From NCBI GenBank assembly GCA_948288625.1, contig CAOHYA010000001.1, positions 434,001 to 498,000 on the forward strand: 64,000 nt of DNA, given 5' to 3'. The notes below the pieces were generated by a model. That model ran no database searches, was not told the DNA's origin, and was given only the letters and a program-made list of their open reading frames with translations. Position numbers and translations under genes: made by a program. Shown here one piece after another: positions 7,222-16,438 of the stretch (positions within the stretch are counted from its first letter, which is position 1; each line of letters starts with the position of its first letter). This DNA is from an uncultured Candidatus Saccharibacteria bacterium. GTDB lineage: Bacteria > Patescibacteriota > Saccharimonadia > Saccharimonadales > Saccharimonadaceae.

Positions 7222-10200
7222 TAAGGTCGTTTTCGAACTGAATCATACCGGCAAGAGTGGGTTCGTATGCGCTGATATCTGGTAAATCAAGTTTGATGAT
7301 GTGATTCCAGACGGCGCATATCAGTTTTTTCGTACGCTCGATTTCTTCAGGTGCGAAATCGGTATTCAGTACGATCACCTCTCCTGATCGAGCTGGTTCG
7401 ATGAAAGCGAGCTGCCCGTGGGTAACCGTGTAGCTGCCGTAGTCGCGCGAATTCTCGATCAAAATTTTATAAAACTGCAGTTGTTGCCGGTAGCGGTGCA
7501 ACTTCATTTTGGTACGCTCATCTCCCCTGCTCCATGATTCGGACGGATGCCCAGTTTTGTAATCGGTTACCGTCATGACCTTGTTTGGCTCGTCAAAATT
7601 AACCATATCAAGCGAGCCGGTTAAACGCGCATCTTCGATATGAACGTCCTGGTGGCCAAAGCCAAGTTCGGCTTTCTGGGTCGGGCTAAAGGGCAACACG
7701 CCCGAGTGGATAAAGGCGGATATCTGTTCGCTCCCCTTTTGGAGGTAGGTCGCGAAGTCGTGCGGGCTGAGCCGCTGGCTTTCCAGGGCTACCTCGAAGT
7801 CATGCAGAATATCTTCCAGTGGCTTTTGTTCGCCCGTAGCGTTCAAGTGGACGTGCGCTTGTTGCATAGCTCGGTGCACGGCAGTTCCGTACGAAGCCGA
7901 TGGTGTTTTCGCACCCGGGAAGTGCAACAGATTGTTCAATAAGAAATGCTGAGGGCCTCCGCGTGACACATCGAGGAAATTGTTCAACGATGTGGCACTC
8001 AATTTGAAATGCTCTAATTGCGGAGCAAGTAATTCTTTTAGTTCGAGGTTCGTTTCGACCAATGGTTGGTACCAGGCTAACTCGACCGCTTCTACGTGTT
8101 CGCTTCGGGACGCTTCCGGTATGACGGTCGGTTCGATGTTGGTCGCAAGCAGGAAGTCGGCTCGTAACGTTGCTTTATCACTGTCGTTTCGGTCGCTGAA
8201 GGTAATGTTCAATGAATGCCGTGCACGGGTCATGGCAACGTAAAATAAACGTAATCGCTCGTCGGTACTATTACCGGCCGGTTCAAGCGGCAAGTTTTCG
8301 GGATATGCGATAGAACTGCCCCGTGCTCGGGCGGTGTGCCCCCATACGCTATCGACACCATTGAAGACATAGACGGTATTGAATTCAAGCCCTTTCGATT
8401 TATGGGCCGTCAATAATTGCACGGCAGGTATGTCGCTTGCTAAAGAGTAGCTACTGTTGCCGATGGTAACCCCGAGCCGACGGTATAACTCGATACAATC
8501 GACGAAGTCTTTCAAGGCAAGTGTTACCCCTGGTCGGTGTTCTCGTAATTTTGTGCGGATAGTACGCAGCGCTTCGAGATACGTTAAATATTGATCTGGG
8601 TGAGATTCAAGTTCACTGGTAGCGAAGAAATAGGTAAACAATGGGCTGACGTATTCATCGTCTTGGCCGATGATTCGGTCGAGCATCGGTTCGAGCGGAG
8701 TGTGGATGCTTTCGGACGCTCGTTCGATGAGCCACGTGTGAAGGGCTTCGAAGGCAGGTGTCGTTTCCATGACGCTCATCCATGGTTGGTGGGCGTCGTG
8801 AGCGTTGATGCTTAACTTCCATAAATCCTTAGGCGTGATTCCCCAGGCAGGATGAGCTAACAGCGCTGGTAATTGAGCGTTTACTTTATCGTGGTGACCG
8901 GCGGCCAAATCTACTAACAAACATGCGGTTTGTTCGAGGAGCATGATAGGCGGCTGGTCGAGTACGTTGTCTTCGCGTTCATAACGAACGGCGATATCGT
9001 AACGGCTAAAGTACGGCAGTAAGCTTTGAATTTCAGCGTGACGCCGGGCAAGTACGGCAATTTCATTGGGTGCTTCGCCGGCATCAAGCCGCCGTTTGAT
9101 ATCGTTCACCAACCAATGCCGTTCGGAATGCGGGGCCGATGCCTGATATACCGTCACGCTATCCGGTTGGCTGCTATGAGACAAGAGCTGTTTGTTCAAT
9201 TCCGGGAAACGATATTCTAACCGGTCTTCGCCCTGCTGAATGACGGCACGTGAAGCTTCCAGGATGGTTGGCCCTGACCGATAGTTATTCGTGAGTACGA
9301 TTTGCTTAGCTTGCGGATATACCGAACTGAAGTTAAGAATGTTACTGATGTCAGCCCCTTGAAAGCCATACACCGCTTGGTCGTCGTCCCCTACCACGAG
9401 AATGTTCGGAGAGCCTTCGTTGACCGGGTTATCGGTCAGGTTATGTAAGATACGCATTTGTGCCAAGTTGGTGTCTTGGAATTCATCGACCATGAAATAA
9501 AGGTATTTTTCTTGCAGGTTATATTTCAGATCATCATTTACTTCGATGGCATGCACCACCTGCATGATCATATCGTCATAATCAAAGAGCCCGGCTTTTT
9601 CCATGGCATTCAGATATTCGTAATATATGTACGACAACGCTTTCAGTTTGGTTAAGCGTTTGCGGTCTTTGCCGACCATTTGCTTTTGATCGTTGCGCTC
9701 GAACCACCGGTTTTTCCAGGCGGTAATCGGTTTTGTCGGGTGAACCGTCGCGGCTTGTTCGAGTACGACGGAAAGTGAATCGGAGAAAATACGCATCAAC
9801 GGCGCCACGCCATACAGAGGTTCGGTTTCGGACGCCTCGACCACTAATTGTTCGAATGCGTTTTGTAGCCCGCTGGCGGTGGTTTTTTTGATACCTTGCT
9901 CAAGGATCGGCACGACCATGCGTTCGATAACGTCCAATGATTCTTCGCTTTGTTGGATGATGGCCAATAATTCATCGCTGGTCAAGGCGCTGTTTCGTTT
10001 GAGCTGCGAAATGGTGGTCTTGGCGTCGTTGAGGTAGGTGTATTCACCGTTCATCATGCTGGCCAGCGGGTTACGATTTTTATCGAGCGAATCAAAAATG
10101 CCACGGAGAATTTCATACTGGCGGAGTTCGTCGGCCGGTTCGAACATCGCGTTATTATAGAAGTACTCACGGTTTTGGTTGATGATGTCACTTCCGAAAC

Positions 10201-10474
10201 TATGGAACGTGTGAATCGATACCTTGTAGGCATCCTTACCGATAATGTCGACCAACCGTTGGCGCATAGCCTGGGCACCGCTCTCGGTGAAGGTCAAACA
10301 CAGAATATTCTGCGGTAACGTATCGGTCTTGTTAAGAATATTGGCGATACGGACGCTGAGCAATTCGGTCTTGCCCGTACCAGGCCCCGCGACAATCATC
10401 ACCGGCCCATCGATCGTATCGACGGCTTGTTTTTGGGCATCGTTCAGTTGTTCGTATCGTGACTCAAAGCTCAT
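7205..10474 (-). CDS. UvrD/PcrA-type DNA helicase fused to a PD-(D/E)XK nuclease
   Basis: A 1089-residue superfamily 1A helicase. Motif I is GPGTGKTELL (about 30-39), motif II VDEFQDTNL (about 325), motif III GDDDQAVYGFQGAD, motif IV LTNNYRSG, motif V TAHKSKGLEF and motif VI RLFYVAMTRAR. The last 250 residues form a RecB/AddB-like nuclease domain: SYGTAVHRAMQQ, then GSLDMVNF (about 953) and DYKTG (about 971), the PD-(D/E)XK catalytic residues. This domain order is that of AddA-like proteins, suggesting double-strand-break end processing or recombinational repair. The start is fixed by TATAAT six bases before the ATG, with no Shine-Dalgarno. It is divergent from the 10526 gene. Confidence 0.92.
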   Translation of the reverse strand: MSFESRYEQLNDAQKQAVDTIDGPVMIVAGPGTGKTELLSVRIANILNKTDTLPQNILCLTFTESGAQAMRQRLVDIIGKDAYKVSIHTFHSFGSDIINQNREYFYNNAMFEPADELRQYEILRGIFDSLDKNRNPLASMMNGEYTYLNDAKTTISQLKRNSALTSDELLAIIQQSEESLDVIERMVVPILEQGIKKTTASGLQNAFEQLVVEASETEPLYGVAPLMRIFSDSLSVVLEQAATVHPTKPITAWKNRWFERNDQKQMVGKDRKRLTKLKALSYIYYEYLNAMEKAGLFDYDDMIMQVVHAIEVNDDLKYNLQEKYLYFMVDEFQDTNLAQMRILHNLTDNPVNEGSPNILVVGDDDQAVYGFQGADISNILNFSSVYPQAKQIVLTNNYRSGPTILEASRAVIQQGEDRLEYRFPELNKQLLSHSSQPDSVTVYQASAPHSERHWLVNDIKRRLDAGEAPNEIAVLARRHAEIQSLLPYFSRYDIAVRYEREDNVLDQPPIMLLEQTACLLVDLAAGHHDKVNAQLPALLAHPAWGITPKDLWKLSINAHDAHQPWMSVMETTPAFEALHTWLIERASESIHTPLEPMLDRIIGQDDEYVSPLFTYFFATSELESHPDQYLTYLEALRTIRTKLREHRPGVTLALKDFVDCIELYRRLGVTIGNSSYSLASDIPAVQLLTAHKSKGLEFNTVYVFNGVDSVWGHTARARGSSIAYPENLPLEPAGNSTDERLRLFYVAMTRARHSLNITFSDRNDSDKATLRADFLLATNIEPTVIPEASRSEHVEAVELAWYQPLVETNLELKELLAPQLEHFKLSATSLNNFLDVSRGGPQHFLLNNLLHFPGAKTPSASYGTAVHRAMQQAHVHLNATGEQKPLEDILHDFEVALESQRLSPHDFATYLQKGSEQISAFIHSGVLPFSPTQKAELGFGHQDVHIEDARLTGSLDMVNFDEPNKVMTVTDYKTGHPSESWSRGDERTKMKLHRYRQQLQFYKILIENSRDYGSYTVTHGQLAFIEPARSGEVIVLNTDFAPEEIERTKKLICAVWNHIIKLDLPDISAYEPTLAGMIQFENDLIDETV

Positions 10475-10525
10475 TCATTTATTATACACGCCACAGATGC
10501 TCCACTTCGTAGTACAATAGTTGAC
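10475..10525. promoter_or_regulatory. compact divergent leaderless promoters
   Basis: Within 51 bp lie a minus-strand TATAAT (10486-10481, six bases before the helicase ATG) and a plus-strand TACAAT (10513-10518, seven bases before the next ATG). Neither start has a Shine-Dalgarno site, so both mRNAs are predicted to be leaderless. Confidence 0.6.
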
Positions 10526-11014
10526 ATGAACGAGCAGATATATGATGATTACGCTTTGGAGCGTCTGCTGAAGGAGCAATTCGGTGTGTCCGCAGAAGTC
10601 GATTCTGTCATCGCTCGGCGTATTCCTGTTGGTAGGAGCATTACGGCGACTCTTTTTCTGACGAAGAAAAAACAATTATTTCTTTACATTCACGGTGAAG
10701 CGAAACTATTATTTTCCGATGTGCAAAAAATCGTTTCACGGGTTGGCTTGACCGCCGAACTGTATATGCCGCCCAAAAATCGTCCGAATTATTTCGACGA
10801 GATCGGTACGAGAAAGTTTCAAGAAATTTTTCCTGGTCGAAAAGTGGTGACGCCGGAAGACATCGCTTTTTATCGCACTCTTGCGCCATATAGCCCTGCC
10901 TTGATTCTTGTCCAAGACGTCAAAAATGGCGTCATTAACCAATACGATAGCGATAGCAGTTCTGGGTGGCGACAGCACGCCAAGTTTAGTTACCGTCGCA
11001 TCCGCACCAGTTAA
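10526..11014 (+). CDS. hypothetical protein, 162 aa
   Basis: An intact 162-codon gene with no family I recognise. The N-terminal part is mixed alpha/beta (YALERLLKEQFGVSAEVDSV, then a beta-rich stretch ATLFLTKKKQLFLYIHGEA), with conserved-looking FDEIGTRKFQEIFPGRK and a Ser/Asp-rich segment before a basic C-terminus. No signal peptide or membrane segment. The start is supported by TACAAT seven bases upstream. It ends flush against the convergent gene at 11015, with no space for a terminator. Confidence 0.75.
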   Translation: MNEQIYDDYALERLLKEQFGVSAEVDSVIARRIPVGRSITATLFLTKKKQLFLYIHGEAKLLFSDVQKIVSRVGLTAELYMPPKNRPNYFDEIGTRKFQEIFPGRKVVTPEDIAFYRTLAPYSPALILVQDVKNGVINQYDSDSSSGWRQHAKFSYRRIRTS

Positions 11015-11635
11015 TTACTCGTCGGCATTTACCGGTTCGAGGACTTCAAAGTCGGCTTTCGTGGCAATGCCGACTAAAAACTCCAAGGCACTTGGCTCAT
11101 CGTAGGCTACTTCTTTGAGTGGTTGACGTAGTTCGAACATGACATTTTTACCGCCCGGAATAACACGCAGTTTGTAGACGACGGCATCACCTTCGATGTC
11201 TTTTCCGAAGTAGGCCTTCGGGTTCGAATCGGCCACTTCGGACCATGAGGCGTCGACATCTTCCTTGTTATCGCCATTAATCATGGCTGTATAGGGGTAC
11301 GCAAGGACCGAAAAGCTATTCGTCAGCGATTTTTCAGTAGTCAGGCCGTACCCGCAACTATCAGCGATGGTTCCGTTCGGTGCTTTGGTGCCGGCTCGCG
11401 TTCCTTCGCTGATACCCGTTACCAGCTTGCCATGATAGGTGTTTTTGATGTCATTGGTAGTAATGAGCTTGCAGGTATTGAAGTCAGGCGTGTCAGTTAA
11501 ACTTACTTCCGTTTTCGGTGGCGGCGGCGTTGCTTTCGGGGTTATAAAATATAGCCCGACCGCAAGCGCGACGATCACCGCGGCGATAAGGAATTTAACC
11601 AAAAAAGATTTTGCTCGTGATTTTTTACGTGCCAT
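11015..11635 (-). CDS. membrane-anchored extracytoplasmic protein, 206 aa
   Basis: A basic N-terminus (MARKKSRAKSF) is followed by one membrane helix (LVKFLIAAVIVALAVGLYFI), then a Pro-rich linker and an external domain with two cysteines (DFNTCKLI... and DSCGYGL). The pattern 'C.Llt..di...C.y' recalls actinobacterial DUF3558-type secreted proteins, but this is a weak impression. The ATG at 11635 is one base after the stop of the upstream pilin-like gene, so the two are coupled and the product probably acts with the pilin-like protein. The longer frame to 11704 only overlaps that gene. Confidence 0.75.
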   Translation of the reverse strand: MARKKSRAKSFLVKFLIAAVIVALAVGLYFITPKATPPPPKTEVSLTDTPDFNTCKLITTNDIKNTYHGKLVTGISEGTRAGTKAPNGTIADSCGYGLTTEKSLTNSFSVLAYPYTAMINGDNKEDVDASWSEVADSNPKAYFGKDIEGDAVVYKLRVIPGGKNVMFELRQPLKEVAYDEPSALEFLVGIATKADFEVLEPVNADE

Positions 11636-11636
11636 A

Positions 11637-13280
11637 TTATTCACACCCCTTACATTTATAGGCACTGATGACATTGACGGTCGCGGCCGCCGAGGTACAG
11701 CCAATATTCACATCGTAATAGGTAACCCGAACCCCAGGGCTCGTGGCGCCCTTCCATTTGATCGTATCACTCGTCGCACTGCTCGACTTCCAGCTGGATA
11801 ACGAAGATAACTGTTTTGCTTTGATGGTTGGTGCGATAGTCCCGCAAATATTTACCCAACTGGCATTGATGGTCCTGCCGCAGTAATCATCGACACAGCC
11901 ATCCTCACCCGGCGTTAACTTTAAGTTCATACCAGCCCGTGCATAGGTAATTTCATTGCTTGATTGCGTATACGAGCTTTTCACCGATCCTTTTTGGCAA
12001 CGAACGGCTGCTTTAAGCGCAACATTCTGCCCATTTGCCAAGGCGTACGTGGCTCGGGCATAGTTCGTACCTTGTACCCAAGCTGTGTTATTTGCCTTCC
12101 ACGAAAAAAACCTTGTCGTTCCAGCCGGGCACGTAGCTGACGAAGCATTACCGGTGAGGGAAACGCTGTCATTCAGCGACATAAGTTGAAACGGCGCCGG
12201 CGCGTCGATAGGTGTGGATGCTTTGACTGATGCCGACGGGACGCTTTCGATTCCCTTCCCGAACGAAACGACGGTAAAGTACCAATCCGTTCCTTGGGTT
12301 ATATTGGCGGTGACCGGAAGGCTGGTCTTGTTAGTTGTGGCGGTGTACGATGCCGCTCCTTCGGTCGTGCCGTATCGAACCTGATAGCCGGTGGCGTTCG
12401 CTGCCGCTTTCCAGGCAACCGTTACTTTCGTCGCCGAATTAACTGTGGTGTCCACTTCGGTCGGAGCGTCTGGCGTAACGCTGTTCGAGACAATATTTGA
12501 AAATTCACCCGTTTCTTCGGCCGATACTGCTCGTACTTTGAAGAAATACGATCGGCCGGCCACGAGGCCGTTCGTAACGTAGCTTGTCGAAGTGATGGCG
12601 TCGACTCTTACCACGCCAGTCGTAAATGTACTGTCGAGTGCGCGAAATACCGAATACGTCGTGTCGGTCGTCGAATGAGCGGCTGGCGTCCAATTGATCG
12701 TGACTTGCGTCGCAGAATTAACGGTCGTCGATAGTGTCGGGGCGCCGAGTTTTTGGGTATCGACCGTAGACGGTACCGTCGCTACTGGTAACGGGGCCGG
12801 TGTTTGGGTTGTGGCCAGCTGTTGACTTGTAAGTTCCTGAATGGCCCCCGATAATTCATCGCGGTATTTCAACGTATACGTCGAACATGACCCATCAGCG
12901 CTACAAGCCGTGCTGCCATCACCTTGATATTCGATAAAATCTTCACCGTCCATACCGAGCTTTTCATTACAGCGAATTGAGTTGGTTACGTTCGATGTGG
13001 CGTCAGGAACAAGCAGCGCCGACTTCTCCATTCCCTTTAAAGTTGTAGAGGTAACCTTATCCGCGTCAGTGGTCATTGCCTCGCAACTTGGGTAATTGCC
13101 ATTCTCTGTAAAGTATTTTTCGAGGGCATCGGAAAGAGTGCTTACATTGGCACTTCGCTTCGCATCGCGGGTGTCTGCTTGGTAGCGGGTCAAGCCAATT
13201 ACGGCCAACCCGGTTAAAATACCAATCGCCACGACCACCACCACGAGTTCTACCAGAGTAAAACCACCCCGTTTTGTCAT
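11637..13280 (-). CDS. type IV pilin-like protein with fibronectin type III domains
   Basis: A 547-residue protein opens with a class III prepilin leader: MTKRGG, then FTLVELVVVVVAIGILTGLA, with the processing glycine at 6 and glutamate at +5. A pilin-like helix and globular part follow (TRDAKRSANVSTLSDALEKYF to about residue 135, with paired cysteines). Then come two FN3-like repeats at about 175-265 and 265-355 ('ATQVTINWTPAA...', 'ATKVTVAWKAAANATGYQVRYG') and a Cys-rich C-terminal domain. Such fusions display adhesive modules on a pilus or pseudopilus. The start is backed by TACAAT six bases upstream. It would need PilD and PilB/C encoded elsewhere. Confidence 0.85.
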   Translation of the reverse strand: MTKRGGFTLVELVVVVVAIGILTGLAVIGLTRYQADTRDAKRSANVSTLSDALEKYFTENGNYPSCEAMTTDADKVTSTTLKGMEKSALLVPDATSNVTNSIRCNEKLGMDGEDFIEYQGDGSTACSADGSCSTYTLKYRDELSGAIQELTSQQLATTQTPAPLPVATVPSTVDTQKLGAPTLSTTVNSATQVTINWTPAAHSTTDTTYSVFRALDSTFTTGVVRVDAITSTSYVTNGLVAGRSYFFKVRAVSAEETGEFSNIVSNSVTPDAPTEVDTTVNSATKVTVAWKAAANATGYQVRYGTTEGAASYTATTNKTSLPVTANITQGTDWYFTVVSFGKGIESVPSASVKASTPIDAPAPFQLMSLNDSVSLTGNASSATCPAGTTRFFSWKANNTAWVQGTNYARATYALANGQNVALKAAVRCQKGSVKSSYTQSSNEITYARAGMNLKLTPGEDGCVDDYCGRTINASWVNICGTIAPTIKAKQLSSLSSWKSSSATSDTIKWKGATSPGVRVTYYDVNIGCTSAAATVNVISAYKCKGCE

Positions 13281-13347
13281 AGAATAATTGTAGCATAAGC
13301 AGCAACATTGCGATTAAATATGATAAAATAATGAACGTTCACGACGT

Positions 13348-13422
13348 TGGGGATTCGCCAAGCGGTAAGGCACTGGTTTCTGGTACCAGCATTCGGGGGT
13401 TCGAATCCCTCATCCCCAGCCA
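13348..13422 (+). tRNA. tRNA-Gln (anticodon CTG)
   Basis: A full cloverleaf can be folded. It has a 7-bp acceptor stem TGGGGAT/ATCCCCA, a D-arm GCC/GGC, an anticodon stem CTGGT/ACCAG with loop TTCTGGT giving anticodon CTG, and a T-arm GGGGG/CCCTC with loop TTCGAAT. Discriminator base G is followed by an encoded CCA at 13420-13422. It reads CAG codons as glutamine. Confidence 0.95.
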
Positions 13423-13430
13423 AGCATAAG

Positions 13431-13458
13431 CGCCTTGAGTCTCAAGGCGTTTTTGTTT
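13431..13458 (+). terminator. intrinsic terminator of tRNA-Gln
   Basis: An 8-bp stem CGCCTTGA/TCAAGGCG with a 3-base loop (13431-13449) is followed by a T-rich tract (TTTTTGTTTT), nine bases after the tRNA CCA end. Confidence 0.9.
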
Positions 13459-13528
13459 TATTACGCTCATACTTTTATTCAGATTGAAAGGTGAATATAA
13501 TGATACGTAATTTTAAAGAGGAATATGT

Positions 13529-13867
13529 ATGGCGTTGAGACATGAAATTGAAAAGCATGAACGTAATGTGCAAGCGCATGATCGGCATGTTGCAGGAGTT
13601 GAGCTTGAGAGGGATCAAGCTTTGCCACGGGCTCAGGCCCAGTTAGCCGTTCTAGCTACGCAAGAAGCAATGCGCGGTGAGCCAATTGACGTAACGCAAC
13701 GTGAAGGCTTTGATCCCGAGTCGCCAGAAAGTGTTCTTACTCCGGCAGAACTTGGAAACTTTGATGGTGCAAAGCTGGTTATCGATGCGATAAGCAATCA
13801 CATTCAAGCTTCAGAGCGTCTCATAACTCAACGTAGGCCATATCGTACAATGCCCGGCCGCGTGTAA
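13529..13867 (+). CDS. hypothetical protein, 112 aa
   Basis: A 112-codon gene of unknown family. The first 50 residues are charged and heptad-like (RHEIEKHERNVQAHDRHVAG...LERDQALPRAQAQL), predicting a coiled coil; the rest is helical with a short basic tail. An AAAGAGG element about eight bases before the ATG can serve as ribosome binding site. It is the first of three orphan genes between the tRNA and the MFS transporter, all without recognisable homology. Confidence 0.55.
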   Translation: MALRHEIEKHERNVQAHDRHVAGVELERDQALPRAQAQLAVLATQEAMRGEPIDVTQREGFDPESPESVLTPAELGNFDGAKLVIDAISNHIQASERLITQRRPYRTMPGRV

Positions 13868-13924
13868 TATCTTCCTGAATACGTCCATTATCTCCAGACA
13901 GCTTGTATAAAGATTATTTTGTGT

Positions 13925-13939
13925 TATAATAATATAATT
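13925..13939 (+). promoter_or_regulatory. promoter-like box for the 49-aa gene
   Basis: TTGTAT at about 13903, a 16-base spacer and TATAAT at 13925-13930 lie nine bases before the ATG at 13940, again predicting a leaderless mRNA. Confidence 0.5.
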
Positions 13940-14089
13940 ATGGCGATAGTTAAAGGTGCTGAGTTCGAGTTTTCATCATGGCTCAATTATGATAACCCTG
14001 AAGAAGTAGTAATAGTAGACCCCTTCGATGGCACGCCGGTTATAGATGCACTACCAGACCAATATCTGAACGTTACCAAGAAGGTATAG
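13940..14089 (+). CDS. small hypothetical protein, 49 aa
   Basis: A 50-codon frame (MAIVKGAEFEFSSWLNYD...NVTKKV) sits directly behind a good TATAAT box and five bases ahead of the next gene. That gene starts with GTG and has no ribosome site of its own, so it is probably coupled. The acidic middle (NPEEVVIVDPFDGTPVI) looks like real protein with no low complexity. The family is unknown; a small partner or antitoxin-like role for the downstream 223-aa protein is possible but unproven. Confidence 0.55.
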   Translation: MAIVKGAEFEFSSWLNYDNPEEVVIVDPFDGTPVIDALPDQYLNVTKKV

Positions 14090-14094
14090 ACGCG

Positions 14095-14766
14095 GTGTCA
14101 TCCGTACCTTCGAATATCGAAGTAGCTCTGGGAGCTCATGTGAAGTCGTCGGATCTTGATGCGCAAGATAATGCGAAATGGTTCGAGGAAACGCTCCAGG
14201 ATCCTGCGTTAGACGCATACTTCTACGAGGGCTTTGGTGTTCGGCCTTGGTCTCAAGTGTTAAAAAGAATCGATGGTTATGCTTTACACATTCTCCCTTG
14301 GCCTCGAAATGGATTTTCTGAACGGCAAAACTATGCGCTGGCTCGATCTGGAATACATGCCGTGCCTATTGATTTTCGTAAGTCGGATCAACTAGCAACT
14401 TCACTCGATAAGAGTCTTAGAAATGAAGTAAACAAGGGATCTTCAAGAGCTACCCTCGCAGCATTAGCTGTCAGTCAATTCGTGCGTGAGTGGGCTATGG
14501 TCAGCAATATCGGGCATTCATTAGTTAAAATGGACGCACGAAATAATGACCACTCAAAATCTCCGCTTCAAATAATGATGACAATTGGAGCTGGCCATCG
14601 CGATATATCGCAGAAACTCGATGAATCTGGAGCAACTACATCGATTAAGGACCTCATGCGAGATGGTGAACGAGGTTGGATTGCCGAGAACTTACCTATA
14701 ATTCTTCGCTCAGGTAAAATAACCGAAGAGCAATTTACAGCTGTAGAAGAAGATAGCGCTATTTAA
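14095..14766 (+). CDS. hypothetical protein, 223 aa
   Basis: A soluble 223-residue protein without signal peptide or membrane helix. Features visible are a Trp/Tyr-rich N-terminal third (NAKWFEETLQDPALDAYFYEGFGVRPWSQVL), a mainly helical middle (FVREWAMVSNIGHSLVKMD) and GAGHRDISQKL near the end. No family is recognised. The GTG start lies five bases after the stop of the 49-aa gene, with which it probably forms a two-gene unit. Base composition is A+T-richer than the ATP synthase or cyo genes. Confidence 0.65.
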   Translation: MSSVPSNIEVALGAHVKSSDLDAQDNAKWFEETLQDPALDAYFYEGFGVRPWSQVLKRIDGYALHILPWPRNGFSERQNYALARSGIHAVPIDFRKSDQLATSLDKSLRNEVNKGSSRATLAALAVSQFVREWAMVSNIGHSLVKMDARNNDHSKSPLQIMMTIGAGHRDISQKLDESGATTSIKDLMRDGERGWIAENLPIILRSGKITEEQFTAVEEDSAI

Positions 14767-14939
14767 TTCAGTCTTAAATAAGCTTTGCGGTAGATATTTT
14801 TCTAAAACACGTTCACTATCCCCAGGATATTACTTAACTGAAGCTAATCTAAGCGCTATTATAATTACTTTTCAAAAACCCTTTGCTTTAATCGCCTCAT
14901 ATCCCTACACTAAGAAGGTTGCTCAAAGGAGACCTCTGC

Positions 14940-16373
14940 ATGACCGAATCAACGGCGAAACGAAACAAACTTATTATTAATTTGCTGATCATTTCAGCTT
15001 TTGTCGTTATTCTTAACGAAACCGTTATGGGCGTTGCGATTCCGCACCTCATGGAAGACCTCCGCGTTACGGCGCTTGCGGCGCAATGGCTCACGACCGC
15101 CTTTCTTTTGACGATGGCAGTGGTCATTCCAACGACAGGTTTTTTGATCCAGCGCATAAGCACTCGCCGCCTCTATGTAATTGCCATGGGCCTTTTCGTA
15201 GTAGGTACTGCCATCGCCGCAATCGCGCCTGGGTTCGAAATACTACTGCTTGGTCGTATTGTACAAGCCGGTGGAACAGCGATCATGCTGCCACTGCTCA
15301 TGACGACAGTAATGAACCTTGAGCCCCACGAAACGCTAGGTCGCCGTATGGGGAATATCTCTATCGTCATTGCCGTCGCACCAGCGATTGGTCCGACCAT
15401 TTCCGGGTTGATCTTAAGTAATCTGAGTTGGCGCTTCTTGTTCGTTTTTATGTTACCAATCGCAGTGACAATGCTTATTATTGGCGCCCGACGCATGCGA
15501 AATATCGGCAAGACGAGTCGTGTACCGATCGATATTTTCTCAGTTATCTTATCGGTATTCGGATTCGGTGGCGTCGTCTTTGGACTCAGTAGTCTGGGCG
15601 AATCATCAGGCGGAGGCAGGAGTACTTCGCTGGTAGTTCCACTGATTATCGGCGCACTCGCATTAACGGCATTCATTTGGCGGCAAGTTATCTTGCAACG
15701 CGACGACCGCGCCTTGCTTGACTTGAATACGTTCCGAACCCCAACTTTTACTGCTTCAGTTATTATGTTCGTGATCTGTATGATGGGTATGTTCGGCGCA
15801 TTGATTTTGCTGCCGCTCTACATGCAGAATGTACTAGGTCTTTCAGTACTTCAAAGTGGACTCCTGTTACTTCCAGGTGGCCTTGCCATGGGCCTATTGG
15901 CTCCATTCGTCGGACGGGCGTACGACAAGGTTGGGCCGAGGCCATTGCTTCTCACGGGAACGGTATTAACCTCACTTGCACTGTGGGGTCTGGCGCTCCT
16001 ATTGGATGTGAATAGTACTTGGTCATTACTACTCGCGGGTCATATCGTCTTCAGCGTCGGCCTTGCCTTCATCTTTACACCGCTATTTACCAGTAGTCTT
16101 GGGTCGTTGCCTAAACACCTCTATTCACATGGATCCGCCACCGTTTCTACCCTGCAACAAGTGGCGGCAGCGGCCGGTACCGCGACGTTCGTGGCGATCA
16201 TGTCGATTGCTGTCGCCGACGCGTTAGGGGGTGACGCCTCAAAGGCCGGTGCCTATGCCCAGGGAATTCATACCGCCCTCTTACTGAGCGCGCCGATTAT
16301 GTCGCTTTCAATCCTCGCGGCTTTCTTCGTGAAGAAGGCAAAGAAAAGTGCGGGAGCTCCGGCGGGACATTAA
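14940..16373 (+). CDS. MFS multidrug exporter, DHA2 (EmrB/QacA) type
   Basis: A 477-residue inner-membrane transporter with about 14 predicted helices, as usual for the DHA2 drug:H+ antiporters. Seen motifs are the N-terminal LNETVMGVAIPHL (family 'ldntivnvAlP.i'), WLTTAFLLTMAVVIPTTGFL, LGRIVQAGGTAIMLPLL and the motif C-like AVAPAIGPTISGLIL. The ATG at 14940 is chosen because AAAGGAGA lies seven bases before it; the frame extends 21 bases further upstream without support. The substrate cannot be told from sequence. It is followed at once by a bidirectional terminator. Confidence 0.9.
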   Translation: MTESTAKRNKLIINLLIISAFVVILNETVMGVAIPHLMEDLRVTALAAQWLTTAFLLTMAVVIPTTGFLIQRISTRRLYVIAMGLFVVGTAIAAIAPGFEILLLGRIVQAGGTAIMLPLLMTTVMNLEPHETLGRRMGNISIVIAVAPAIGPTISGLILSNLSWRFLFVFMLPIAVTMLIIGARRMRNIGKTSRVPIDIFSVILSVFGFGGVVFGLSSLGESSGGGRSTSLVVPLIIGALALTAFIWRQVILQRDDRALLDLNTFRTPTFTASVIMFVICMMGMFGALILLPLYMQNVLGLSVLQSGLLLLPGGLAMGLLAPFVGRAYDKVGPRPLLLTGTVLTSLALWGLALLLDVNSTWSLLLAGHIVFSVGLAFIFTPLFTSSLGSLPKHLYSHGSATVSTLQQVAAAAGTATFVAIMSIAVADALGGDASKAGAYAQGIHTALLLSAPIMSLSILAAFFVKKAKKSAGAPAGH

Positions 16374-16416
16374 AAATAAACATCCAGTAAGCGTTGACGC
16401 TGCTGGATGTTTATTT
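16374..16416. terminator. bidirectional intrinsic terminator
   Basis: A perfect 14-bp inverted repeat (AAATAAACATCCAG and its complement CTGGATGTTTATTT) with a 15-base loop separates the convergent MFS and VOC genes. A/T ends give a U-tract in both directions. Confidence 0.9.
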
Positions 16417-16438
16417 AGTAAGTAACCTATTGAGTCGG

